NCBI GenBank assembly: GCA_038025085.1
Contig: CM076146.1
Coordinates: 12,152,001 to 12,216,000 of the forward strand
Origin: Tetragonia tetragonoides
Lineage: Eukaryota > Streptophyta > Magnoliopsida > Caryophyllales > Aizoaceae
DNA length: 64,000 nt
Reading direction: 5' to 3'
Part shown: piece by piece, positions 45,879 to 56,269 of the stretch
Layout: every line of letters begins with the position of its first letter
How positions within the stretch are numbered: position 1 is the first letter of the stretch
Position numbers and translations under genes: made by a program
Notes under the pieces: generated by a model
Database searches by the model: none
What the model saw: only the letters and a program-made list of their open reading frames with translations
Told to the model about the DNA's origin: nothing

Positions 45879-48254
45879 ATGATTGTCACATTGCCTGGGA
45901 TTAGGGGTACGCACAACCATGACTTTGTTGTGTTTCCTGAGGGATATCGTCAGATGAGTGGTCTTAGTCCTGGGTCAAAGCAACTCGTTCGTGACATGAC
46001 TTCGGCACAAACAAAGCCATGTGCTATCTTGGCCGCTATTAAGGAAAAATTTCCCGAGGACAATGCAACTAGACGGCATGTGTACAACTACAGAGATCGT
46101 ATAAGGAAACTTGATTTTGAAGAGAGAGATGTCATTGGTCAGTTTCATCATTTAGCTGTGGAGAATAAGTACGTACATTGGACAAGAGCCGACCGAGCTA
46201 CTAATGAGGTAACTCGCGTGTTCATGGCACACCCTACATCAATTCAGTTACTTCGGTCTTTTCCTTGGTTGATTGGCTTAGATTCCACGTACAAAACAAA
46301 CAAGTATAAGATGTCGTTTCTTGAGATAGTGGGGATGACTCCAAGCAATAAGAACTTCCTCATAGCTTATGCCATTATGAAGGATGAGACTGAGGCAAGC
46401 TATGCGTGGGTCTTAGATAAGTTGAGGATGCTTATTGGAAATGATGTACACCCAACAGCAATTTTGACCGATCGTGAGCTAGGGTTGATGACACCTATTA
46501 GAGAGATATTTCCCGAGAGTGCCCATTTGTTCTGTACATGGCACATTAACAAAGTCGTTGAAGACAAAGTGTACAGACTTTGTGGAAAAGATAAGCTCGC
46601 CGCGCAGAGGTTCAAGAACGGGAGGTGGAAATTTATCATGGAAGCTTCCACAGAAGCTGAGTACGATAGAGCAGTGCGTATGATGAAGGATAGTTGGAGG
46701 AATTACCCTCACGTGATATCCTATGTAGAGGAGACCTGGTTGAGATATAAAGAGATGTTTGTAGCTGCGTGGACGAATAAGGTGCTACACCTTGGCAACA
46801 CTACGACTTGCAGGGTGGAGAGTGCACATGCCGCCCTAAAACAGTGGTTGAACTCCTCAACTGGAGCTTTGGACAATGTTTGGAATAAGGTCAACAAGTC
46901 AATCGAGTCACAAATAACTGAGATCAAGTACACACTTGAAGAGTGCAGAAGACGAAGAAGTGTGATGTACTCGGGTTTCCCATTCAACTATCTGACCGGG
47001 TATGTTTCCCATTACTGCTTAGAAATATTATCGGATGAGCTGAAGAGGATGAGAGAATTGAGTCACCAAGTATTTGATCGTTGCGGTTGTGTATTGAGAT
47101 CCACTCATCAGATCCCGTGTGCGTGTGAGTTGAAAACGGCCACGGATACGGGCACGCCAATTAGCTTGAATAGTGTCCACAAATTTTGGCGAACACTCGT
47201 TATTAGTGATGCAGTGGAGATAGCTACGCTTGACATGACTGAGCATCCATCTGAGGACCATCGATACTTTCACTCTCTCGTCTAGGAGGTTAACTCAAGC
47301 GATCGGGCAGTTGTGCGCAACATATCTGTCCTTATGAATGAGCAGCTTCATCCTGAGGAAGCGAGTTACGTCGAGCCGGAAGCGAACACGACAGTCAGAG
47401 GTCGACCGAGAGGGAGTTCCTCTACCAGACGTGATCCTAGTTCATGGGAGTACTCCCAGAGGGGTCGTGGTCGCCCTAGGTCATCCAGTTCGAACCGCGG
47501 GCGTGGTCGTACCTCATGCTCATCGAGTAACGTCGTGCGGAGTACTGGTATGAAAACCCATAATTTATTAACATGTACATAATGTTGTTAATTACTTTTT
47601 GATAAGTACTATTAATGACTTTCTATTATATTGTCTCGGAATAGATATCACTAAATTCTATCATGTTAACAAAATTCCGGGAATCATCATACCTTTCATT
47701 GAAGGATATCTCGATGTGCTTGGGGATGGTAATTGCGGTTTCCATGTCATTGCGGACTACGTTTTCGGAGACCAAGAGCAATGACGATTGACGAGAGTTT
47801 GCATTGCAAACGAACTCTTAGCTAACCGAGCATTGTACGAAAACATATACACGTTGACGGGGTCGACGCTGGTTACCGCCGTATTATGTGGGACGGAGGT
47901 GCGTGTAACGATGATCACTGGATGATAGTACTTGAGGATTTGTTCCCGATTGCCAACCTCTTCAATGCAGCGATTATGTTATTCGGATACGGCAGCGGAA
48001 GGGGGTTATATTCTTGTTACACAGTGCTACCGTTGCAAGCACCTTCGACTGCTACACGTCCAAGTAGGGAAATTGTCATAGGTCATTTAGGTGATTCGTA
48101 CATGCATTATATCCGTCTGAATTTAGCCTCAGATTTCCCTGTTCCTCCGATATGCGCAGCATGGTTTACTTCCCATTCTGATAGTGTCGCTGGTTGGGAG
48201 CAAATGTATGTTAGGCGAAGAGCACATTGGGATCGTTTAGCGAGGTCGACGTAA
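45879..48254 (+). pseudogene. MURA-type transposase spliced to an OTU-like cysteine protease, broken
   Basis: The frame from 45,879 encodes the MULE transposase domain: D in LIGLDSTYKTNKYKM, D in ILTDRELGLM, E in CRVESAHAALKQWL, plus CTWH and a SWIM-like Cys cluster (RCGCVLRSTHQIPCACE). The N-terminal DNA-binding part is missing. A TAG at 47,283-47,285 interrupts a basic RGRPR-rich tail. A donor (ACTG|GTATG, exon end 47,547) and acceptor (AATAG|ATATC, exon start 47,645) keep phase and join the tail to an OTU-like domain. That domain has GDGNCGFHVIADYVFG with the catalytic Cys, and MHYIRLNLASDFPVPPI with the candidate His. A stop follows after DQEQ, and a frame change occurs before 47,886. OTU proteases normally remove ubiquitin; their role in transposition is unknown to me. 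Confidence 0.85.
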
Positions 48255-48490
48255 TTGAATGTTTTGCGTGATTGTTATATTTTTCTACTTATATCATTGT
48301 CACATTTTTGTGTGATTGTTATATTTTGCATGTTATATTTTTTCGTGATTATTGGAGGTAAATAAAATAATAAATTACAATAAAACAAAAAAGGTAAATA
48401 AGAAACAACAAATTACAATAACACAAATAAATAACAATAACAATGAAACTCTTATATAAATATATAAAAAATTCATCCAGGGTCAATACA

Positions 48491-50430
48491 TCATTTGGCA
48501 GCCCGCCAATCTCTCATATACTCCTCCATAATCGATCTAGAACCTTCCGCTTGCTCCGGAGGAATCAAACTAATCAAAGACTCAGCTGCGACGGCTAGAC
48601 GATTCACCCACTGCAAAAAAGTAACAATGAGTGTGAGTTCAGAGATATGTAATACGTAAAAAAATATATTTTTTAGTTAATCACTTACATAATCGCTGTT
48701 GGATCGTGGAGGAATCACAAATCCAGGTGTTGCATCGTCACGTGTCAGAAGAGGGTGGGAGTGACGGTAGTACCATGCGAGGTAGTCATCCGTACATGCT
48801 GTGGGATCTGACGTGGATGCCTGAAACCCATGGAGACCAAGAATGTAACCTCCCGGGAACATACGCCAGGAATCAGATGATACTCGTATGGGGTAGACAA
48901 CCTTGTACGAATGACTGCTCCATGACCTGATCGCTCTCTCTGGCCTAGTGATCGGGAAAGGGATACTCTGTACGTACCCGATTTGTCGTAAACAACGACC
49001 AGGCATGTACTGTTCGATAATATCCCGATACCGTAGCCACCCCATGAATACAGTCCTCGGTACAGATGCAACCGGGTCAGAACCGTACGGCAGCCACACC
49101 ACCTACGTAGAAATGTTCAAGTTACGGTGAAGTAAAAAAAACATAGCAAACGACGAAATAAATCATGAACACCGATAACTGCATGATGTACCTCTGACGC
49201 TCGCAGCTGATCCAAGCGTCTACGTAAGGAGCACAGTCGACCCACGTCCTTGCTCTCAGCCTGGGCACTCCATACGCACGCACAGGGAGCCTCGCCGTCC
49301 CCGACAACCATCCGCTCCCGATGAGATCGGAAGCAGGGAAAGTACTCGTATATCCATGCCTGGAGGAGAGTTAGGCATCCGCAGATGCCCTGAGAATCCC
49401 TCCGACTAGCTATATCGAGCTGACGATATAGGAAGGAGAGGGCAGCAGATCCCCAAGAGAACTCATGCGCCGTTCCGACACCGTCCCTCACTTCCATCAC
49501 GTAGGAGGGTTTAATACGGTTACCACTCTTGTCGACAAACAAGGTGGATCCAATAAGTAACCACATCCAAGCTATCGCCTGGATGTCCTCCATTCGGTCA
49601 TCCACTCGGCAAAGGTCAAAAATCGACTCCGTGAGGACCCCACCGCCCTGCCAGTAGCTAAACATCAGTTCATCTCGGGTGACCCCGAGAACCTCCATGG
49701 CCGTCGTCTGCAGCTGCCCATCCCGTCCCTCACTGGAAACGAGTTGTCCCTCTACAGGAATCCGAAAAATATGCCATACATCGTGCAACATGATCGTCAT
49801 CTCTCTGAACGGCATGTGGAACGAGTTCGTATCCGGCTGCCACCTTTCAACGAATGCAGATATCAGGGGGAAGTCAATATGTCTGAACATAATGTCTGTC
49901 AGGTGTGATAACCCAGTCCCCTCGATCTGGGCCCTCACCTCGGCCGACATCTCCGCTCGCCACTCACTCAGCCGCTGACAGACACTGAATCGGTTCTGAC
50001 ACTTCAAGAGACCCCTCGTCTCTCCCTTCCACATACGAGACGCTACGTGGCCCAGGAAGCTCGGTATGACGCTATCATCCGCCGGTCCACCGGGCACAGC
50101 CCCTGTAACAAGCCACGTAGTGTCATCCTCCGCTCTAGATCGTTTGCTAGTACTGGACGACCCAGTACTAACAAACCTACCGCCTCTGCCCTTCACCACG
50201 CGCCAATCTGAAGATGATTCGACGCCAATCTAATCATCGTCCATGGACTGATCCCCGGAGTAGAACTCGCTAGTTTCGTAATCGTGTTGCTCAGCAGTCA
50301 TCTCCCTCATCCGAACTGCCTCTCTCTGTCTCCGTACAGAGGCATCAATCCCATGCGTCCTCGTGTGACGCGGTCCTAAACCAACTAGTTCACTGAATAA
50401 CCTCGGCACCGATTTACCGGCTCCTCCCCT
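48491..50430 (-). pseudogene. Plant mobile domain (PMD, MAIN/MAIL1-like) protein of the MULE, one N-terminal stop
   Basis: Three exons join in phase 0: about 50430-49192, 49102-48689 and 48610-48491 (stop TGA 48,491-48,493). Donors GAG|GTACAT and TAT|GTAAGT; acceptors TACGTAG and TTTGCAG. PMD motifs: LISAFVERWQPDTNSFHMPFREMT, LHDVWHIFRIPVEG, WGSAALSFLYRQLD and LQAWIYEYFP. After an in-frame TAG at 50,230-50,232 about 512 codons are open. Codons upstream of the TAG also look protein-like (RTHGIDASVRRQREAVRMREM), so the TAG interrupts the natural N-terminus, and no suitable ATG follows it near GRGGRF. An acceptor-like AG near 50,431 suggests a further 5' exon, perhaps around 50,590-50,781. PMD proteins MAIN and MAIL1 act in the nucleus in silencing; many relatives are carried by transposons. 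Confidence 0.85.
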
Positions 50431-50499
50431 CTATCATTTCACATTTTTAATTAATTAAACAATAATCAGTAATAAATAATTAAAATATTAATTGACAAC

Positions 50500-50563
<64 letters not shown>
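50500..50563. repeat. (TAA)n microsatellite, ~21 units
   Basis: Perfect triplet run inside the MULE, next to a T-rich stretch and upstream of the PMD exons. Confidence 0.93.
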
Positions 50564-50564
<1 letters not shown>

Positions 50565-50576
50565 TTTTTTTTTTTG

Positions 50577-50752
50577 TCTCGGGCGTCTGCTACAGACGCC
50601 TCCGCCATGGGTGAGTCGTATGCAACTGGCGCCTCACCCATTCTGCCGATCTCGACTCACCCATAGGTGAGTCGTCTGCGACTGGCGCCGCACCCATGGG
50701 TGAGGCGCTTGCCGATCTGGGTGAGTCGTCTATTGCAGACGCCCGACTCTCC
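50577..50752. repeat. Cluster of inverted and direct GGTGAGTCGTC/GACGCC repeats in the MULE
   Basis: GC-rich block framed by GGGCGTCTGC (left) and GCAGACGCCC (right), which are exact inverted copies. Between them GGTGAGTCGT occurs three times and GGTGAGGCG once, with complementary CTCACCCA words and the palindrome CCCATGGG. The block can fold strongly. It may hold subterminal transposase sites or the start of the PMD transcript; on the minus strand it also encodes a Ser/Pro/Met/Gly-rich frame. Confidence 0.7.
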
Positions 50753-51020
50753 GAACTAGAAAAAAACGACACCCAACTCACAAATCAATCAACACAACTT
50801 CAAACAACACAAATTCAATTCAATTGTCTATAAACCGCGAATAAAAACACTCCTATATCAACACATTTCGTAAAACTCAAAGTAAATTAGAGTAAATAAA
50901 GCAAAAAAAATTCGAATGTATACCCCCTGCGCCGCTATGCTCGCCGCCTCCGTCCCAGTCGCCGCCTCTGCCGCTGCCGCTAGCCCCTGACATTTCCGTT
51001 TTGGTGGTGGTTTTGCCGGT

Positions 51021-51101
51021 GTGAGGATGAGTGAGGATAAGTGAGTGAGGATGAGTGATGAGTGAGGATGAGGGATGAGTGATGAGTGAGGATGAGTGAA
51101 G
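51021..51101. repeat. GAGTGAGGAT minisatellite near the right end of the MULE
   Basis: About eight imperfect copies of a GAGTGAGGAT/GAGTGATGA unit just inside the right terminus. Confidence 0.85.
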
Positions 51102-51129
51102 GGCAAATGGGTAATTTCTAGGGGCGGTA

Positions 51130-51162
51130 GGTAGTAATTTTGGGCGGTAAATAGCAATCCAC
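51130..51162 (-). repeat. Right TIR of the MULE
   Basis: Read inward on the minus strand: GTGGATTGCTATTTACCGCC then CAAAATTACTACCTACC. It matches the left TIR from TATTTACCGCC onward with one missing base. Confidence 0.8.
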
Positions 51163-51229
51163 CACTTTAACCGCCTTTCAAAGGGGCAGTTTTTGTTTTT
51201 TTTTTTTGGTTTTTAAGGAGCCTGACTAA

Positions 51230-51406
51230 GGTTTTATTATCTTCAACGGAATGGTGCAGGATAGTGAGGAACGAAACGGAGCGGATTGAAAAGGAACAAA
51301 ACGTCGCCGATAATAAAACAAAATATAATACAAAATAAAGTATAGAATGCGGAACAGAACAGTGCGAAACGGAATGCAACATGGTGACGACGAAAAGAAC
51401 CGCACC
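51230..51406. mobile_element. Tourist-like MITE, family T1 copy 3
   Basis: 177 bp in inverted orientation to the copy at 9,434, with TAA at 51,227-51,229 and 51,407-51,409. Ends GGTTTTATTATCTTC and (reverse) GGTGCGGTTCTTTTCG. It lies 60 bp to the right of the MULE. Confidence 0.88.
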
Positions 51407-51409
51407 TAA

Positions 51410-51770
51410 TAGTTCGTTGAACATAAAACATCTCCTTAAATCCCCTAAAAAAAATTATCATTAGTAATGCAGCACACGTATCGTTGACTAGATGTTCATT
51501 GACTTTCAAAAAACATAGTTGTTTTTATCAATTTATCATTGTATTCCCTACATTTCAAGGAAGGGGTTGCTCAAGTTGAAGCATCAGAACCATAGCTTTC
51601 AAGCTTTGGATAGTTCATTTAAAAATAGAGATTATGTCATTGGATATATGTGAACGAATTGACTATTCTAGAGATTCTTTTTTGTAATACTCTTCAAGTT
51701 TTATCACATGCTCAACTTTGTATTTTCAAGATTAATGTTAATGGCAACATTATGGCAATTTTTTAGCAAC
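51410..51770. other. Intergenic, nothing recognised
   Basis: AT-rich spacer without coding or element signals. Confidence 0.4.
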
Positions 51771-51773
51771 TAA

Positions 51774-52030
51774 GGGTGCGTTTGATAGAGCTGAACTTAG
51801 CAGAATTGAACTGAATTCAACATTACTAAACTGAATACTATTGAACTGAACTGGACACAATTGAACTGAATTGAACACAGCTTGATATGTGAGACAAAAA
51901 GTATGATTCTGAACTCAGCACTAGTGAACTGAACTGAACATCATTTAACTGAATTTCAAATCACTGTACTGACACCTGAACTGAACTGAAATGAACTGAA
52001 CTGACTGTGTAAGCTCTATTAAACGCACCC
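51774..52030. mobile_element. Tourist-like MITE, family T2 (257 bp)
   Basis: Inverted ends GGGTGCGTTTGATAGAGCT and GGGTGCGTTTAATAGAGCT (one mismatch), flanked by TAA at 51,771-51,773 and 52,031-52,033. The interior is built from TTGAACTGAACTGAA-type words. TAA target and GGGTGCGTTT ends fit PIF/Harbinger. Confidence 0.92.
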
Positions 52031-52033
52031 TAA

Positions 52034-52325
52034 GTCTGTTCTCCCCAGCTTATTTCTGTTTATTTTTGTTTATTTCAACAAACTTTAACAAACTTCAGCA
52101 AACTTCAACAAACTTCAGCAAACTTCAACAAACTTCAACAAAGTTAAATAAAGCTAAATAAAGTTCAACAAAGTTAAACAAACCAATATACAAACTAGTT
52201 ATAAAAAATACTTAAATCAAAAAGATTCAACAAAAACAAACAAAGTTCAACAACAATCAACAAAGTTCAACAAAAAAAAAAAATCAGCAATAAATATAAA
52301 CGTTTTTCAGTTGGGGAGAACAGAC
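52034..52325. mobile_element. Tourist-like MITE, family T3 (292 bp), abutting T2
   Basis: Inverted ends GTCTGTTCTCCCCAGCT and GTCTGTTCTCCCCAACT, flanked by TAA at 52,031-52,033 and 52,326-52,328. The left TAA is the same three bases as the right TAA of the T2 element. Interior rich in TTCAACAAAC-type words. Confidence 0.92.
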
Positions 52326-52503
52326 TAAGTTTTTTGAGGTGGACTGAGTACTATTTAGATTAACAACAGTGTGTGTATTAGTTGATTTGACTAGTTGGTA
52401 ACCAGTAACGAAACCAAAAATCAGTTCAAATAGATGCACTCCCTTGTTATAGGAAGAGTTTTGGTAACAATATAACATTAGCTTAAAGAATATTTTGTAA
52501 AAC

Positions 52504-53675
52504 TAGAGCTGTCAAAAGCTGACACGGCACGACAACACGACACGAGCCGGACACGAATGTAGCGGGTTAGTGTTGAGAGGTTTCGACCTGTTTAATTAAA
52601 TGGGTCGACACGAGTAACACGTTTAGTTAAATGGGTTAGGTTAAGGTTGAGATTTCTGACACGAAAACAACCTGCTTACGACACGTTTATTTTAATTCTC
52701 AAATTTAAGTTCAATATAATTTGTAACAAATAAATAATGTAATACAATCTCACCTATCTTGAGCATTTTAATAATTTTAGATTGTTGAATATACACTTAT
52801 ATGGTTAAAATTTTAAATTTGTAGGTAAAATTTATGTTTTTTCTCATATTTCAATTACTTTAGAATATAAGTAAAGATAAACAGGTTAACAGATAACACG
52901 ATTATTAAACAGGTCAGGTGCAGGTCAAGGATTTTTGACACAATTAATAAATGGGTTAGGTTTGGGTCAAGGGATTCTCGACACGTTTAACCTTGACAGG
53001 AACACGAACACGAACACGACCTATTTGACAGCTCTATCAGTGGCGGATCCAAGATTTATATCTTGGATGTGCACACTTTTTTCCCTTTTATTGTGAATCG
53101 TAATTTGCTAATCAAATCAAAATCACCCCATAAATAACATCAATATCCCATTAATATAGCTCCATTAATTTTATACTAGCAAAATCAGCTTCTTAATTCT
53201 TAAATGACAACAAATTTAACACTTTAACTCCCATCAAAAAATTGAAAAGGAAAATAAAAGAAAAACACACTCACCTTGGTTGCCTTGTGTTGGTCAACTC
53301 ATGTCACGGTTGTGACATTTTAAATGTATTTTTACTATGTTGCTTCCGTAGTATACTACTGTTATAGAGCTTGTGCCTAGACTTTTACTGTCTATTGGAG
53401 CTGGTAGCCCACATCTTGTCAAGTTGTCATTAATGAGAGAGAGGGAGGAGAGAGAGAAAATGCTGGACATCTGACACAGAATATTTTAAAGTCAAATGGG
53501 GCTAGAATGAGAGGGAGACGTGATATAGGCTACTGGGTCCAAGCTATTCTTCAGCGGGTTTATTATTTGTTGGGCTTGTTCTTTCTTTACCTTGGGCTGT
53601 GTGACTGTGTCTATTTTTTTGTTTGGCTGGGCAGTGCATACCTATTTGCCCATGAAAATCCGCCACTGAGCTCTA
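52504..53675. mobile_element. hAT-like MITE with TAGAGCTGTCAAA ends, split by another hAT element
   Basis: Left end TAGAGCTGTCAAA at 52,504; right end TTTGACAGCTCTA, completed at 53,675 once the inner element is removed. Target duplication TGTAAAAC at 52,496-52,503 and 53,676-53,683. The interior is made of GACACG/AACACGA words and AT-rich sequence, with no coding region. Confidence 0.9.
53038..53668. mobile_element. hAT-like element with CAGTGGCGGAT ends, nested
   Basis: 631 bp. Inverted ends CAGTGGCGGAT at both termini; 8-bp duplication AGCTCTAT at 53,030-53,037 and 53,669-53,676. It landed within the right terminus of the TAGAGCTGTC element. It contains no long ORF, so it is non-autonomous. 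Confidence 0.92.
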
Positions 53676-53683
53676 TGTAAAAC

Positions 53684-53982
53684 TATGAGTGTTATTGTTG
53701 TTGTTCATGTTATTATTATTTAGAATCCATCTGTTAAAATAGTATTCTTCAAATATGTTCCTTTGAAAACCGCCTAAAAGTAATCATTTTACCGCTAAAT
53801 TGAAGTGGTAAATTGCAAGAAACCTTTCTGAAATTTTGATTTCTTGGAAAGATTATAAAATATAATTTAAAATGTCAAAGTGAAAGAAAGGGAAAAAAAC
53901 CTATGGAGGAGGGAGGCACGAAGAACAATCCAATAGAGTAGGGGAAAGGAGGTAATTAAATATTAGACCTAATGTAGAAATG

Positions 53983-53983
<1 letters not shown>
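53684..53983. other. Intergenic, nothing recognised
   Basis: AT-rich spacer; no gene or element ends seen. Confidence 0.4.

Positions 53984-54061
<78 letters not shown>
53984..54061. repeat. (TTA)n microsatellite, ~26 units
   Basis: Perfect ATT/TTA triplet run. Confidence 0.95.
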
Positions 54062-54063
<2 letters not shown>

Positions 54064-54132
54064 ATTGAACAAAGATGAAATGACCCTGTTTTTCTTTGCT
54101 CAACCCAACTCCCCCCCCCTAAGTCGGCAAAT

Positions 54133-54243
54133 CTAAAGTGTGGTGGACGGTCCTTACTAAAATGACGAGTTCCCTTATTTTTGCACAACTAAAGTGTGGT
54201 GGACGACTCTAGCTAAATTGACGAGTTCCCTTATTTATACACT
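54133..54243. repeat. Short tandem duplication, 2 x ~56 bp
   Basis: CTAAAGTGTGGTGGACG begins both units (54,133 and 54,189), and both contain TGACGAGTTCCCTTATTT. Confidence 0.8.
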
Positions 54244-54428
54244 TGCCTCAGTTTTCCTTCTTCAAGTTCCAACAACAACAGCAACGCTCCAATTAGTGGT
54301 GTCAATGTTGAGGGCTAATGACTCACTTACATGCTTGGTAACCATGGTAATTACAATGTAATGCATCTATTTATAGAGTAAAGGTGAAATGGAAAAAGAA
54401 AGGAGAAAGAGGAGAGATAGAATTATGG

Positions 54429-54789
54429 GATATATATATATATATATATATAAAAATGAGTTCTCACCAAGATGGCATAGAATACGTAATAAATATTCAT
54501 AAATGTATGGGTGATTAAAAAGAAATTTAAAATATTTTGATTTTATTTTAATAAAAATAAGTAACATAAGTATTATATTTATTATCCTAAAAAAATTATA
54601 TATTCACTAAAAAATAAAAATTCTTTGTTAAAAGAGTTTTTTTTTGATAAAAAAAATCATTATTGTTCCTTGTTAGACTCCTATTATTCAACTTTATATA
54701 TTGATGTGATTAAAAAAAATTATTATACTGATTCTAATAACGGAGGATGATAAACAAGAACCCGTGCATTGCACGGGCACGAAATCTAG
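54429..54789 (+). mobile_element. Short non-autonomous Helitron, plus orientation
   Basis: 3' end: hairpin CCCGTGC-ATT-GCACGGG (54,761-54,777), 12 nt, then CTAG (54,786-54,789) followed by T, the classical Helitron terminus. The 5' side is an (AT)n run leading into GAGTTCTCACCAAG. About 350 bp, no coding capacity. The same family forms the tandem array at 56,270-57,960 in opposite orientation. Confidence 0.82.
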
Positions 54790-56269
54790 TTGTATTACTA
54801 TTATACATCTAAAGTAACCATCTTTACATGGAGAAAAGTTGAACAATTATAATTACATTAAACAGTGTAGTTAATCCCACTTTTATTATTCCGCTCCTTC
54901 ATTTTTCAATCATTACATATTTAAATTGTATTCACCATGGTAAACGTCACCTGAGTGTAAGCACAAAGCACGGTTCTCATCTTCTTACCTAACTAGATTT
55001 CTGGCCCGTGTGTTGCACGGATCCTTATTACTATATCTATGCGTTTCAAGTAAATATTTTTGATAAATTTGAAAAAACCAAATCAGAGTTGGAAGTTTTT
55101 ATGATTGTCTACTATGAAAAAATATTTGCAAAAAAACTTATTTTTTGTCTACTTAATTAGGCAAAAAATTTAGTTACTGTCTCAAATAGCCACTTCCAAC
55201 AATCTAAATATCTTTTTAAAATATCATTTTAAATTTTTTTTCATCTTCTTTTTTTAAACAGAGTGTTTCAATCCTATTTACTAATTTTGGTAGTGGCAAA
55301 ATAACGTACAAAATTTCGTTTTAGAGACCCGGTTTTACCTATCAATATGCATTTAAGAAAGTTTTAAATGATGAGAAATTTAAAGACACATTTAATAACA
55401 ATTGTAGGCTTATTCTTCAAACGAAACATCTCTTTATATTAAATCAAAATAACTGTAATTCACCGTCACCAACTTACCATCTGGAGTTCTGAACTAAAGA
55501 CATCTCTCAAAATAAAGAAGAAAAATTAAACCAAAAAAAATAAATAAAGAAGAAAAACAGACTAAAGACCGACACTCATATATGATCAGAATACAAAGAT
55601 TTCAAGACAATTAGCTAGAGCAAGAATGCAAGATTAGGCTCCAGAAGAAGCCCATTGATCTGCTCAATCATTAAAGAATTGGAGGGAACTTACAGTAACA
55701 TAACATGATACTACAGTCTAAAATGCTATTCGGTTATATAATATTTGTAAAGAATAAGCCCATTGGTGTACACTATCTTTGTTACTAATGAGCCAGACGA
55801 AACAATTGAAGCAAGCAGAGACGCCGGAAGAATGATGGTTGTCGGCTACTGTGGGTGGGAGAAAGAGAAAGTAGAGATGGAAGGCGAAATTTCTAAAATA
55901 AACCCATTTATAGGCTAAATCTTTCTACTTATTCATGGGTAGATGGAAACTTCGTTGTTCATTAGAGGAAGAAGGTGAAGGGTTATGTAAAAGATAAGAT
56001 ATATGGATAATAGCTCATAAGTCATTAATTAGTTACTCTACTCAATTTGACCGACTGAAAGGAAACAGAGATGAGTTTTGGAAAATAATGAGAAATAAGT
56101 AATAAATTAGATTACTAGCAAAAGTTGGAGTGAACGATCAATTGGGGAATCTAGAGCTCAATCGGATACTATTTGCTCTACCGAATGTTTATATATTGTC
56201 ATAAATTATATTGTATCATATATGACTATTCAATGAAATCACGTTTAAGAACTCAATGATACATCAATA
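54790..56269. other. Spacer with one further Helitron-type 3' end
   Basis: At 54,993-54,996 CTAG followed by ATTTCTGG and GCCCGTG-TGT-TGCACGG looks like the minus-strand 3' terminus of a related Helitron whose body would extend rightward; its 5' end was not found. The remainder is AT-rich without a gene. Confidence 0.45.

Larger units (their letters stand above)
45828..51162 (+). mobile_element. Mutator-like element with MURA-OTU transposase and PMD gene, 5.3 kb
   Basis: Terminal inverted repeats of about 33-34 bp share TATTTACCGCC and CAAAATTACTACCTACC. The target duplication CACTTTAA is at 45,820-45,827 and 51,163-51,170 (8 bp; the ninth base differs). Inside, a transposase reads rightward (45,879-48,254) and a PMD gene reads leftward (50,430-48,491); the two are convergent. 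MULEs normally duplicate 8-11 bp. The outermost ~9 bp of the two TIRs differ, and the left coding end is truncated, so it is unlikely to move by itself. CpG-rich codons are well preserved, hinting at a recent insertion. Confidence 0.88.

Noticed and set aside
45879..47285. Possible domesticated FAR1/FHY3-like host gene
   Set aside because: The frame lies within TIRs and a TSD, lacks the N-terminal FAR1 domain, contains a premature stop and runs into an OTU-like domain, all pointing to a MULE transposase.
50590..50781. Separate small gene with a Ser/Pro/Met/Gly-rich product
   Set aside because: It coincides with the palindromic repeat block and is at best a 5' exon of the PMD gene; no independent support.
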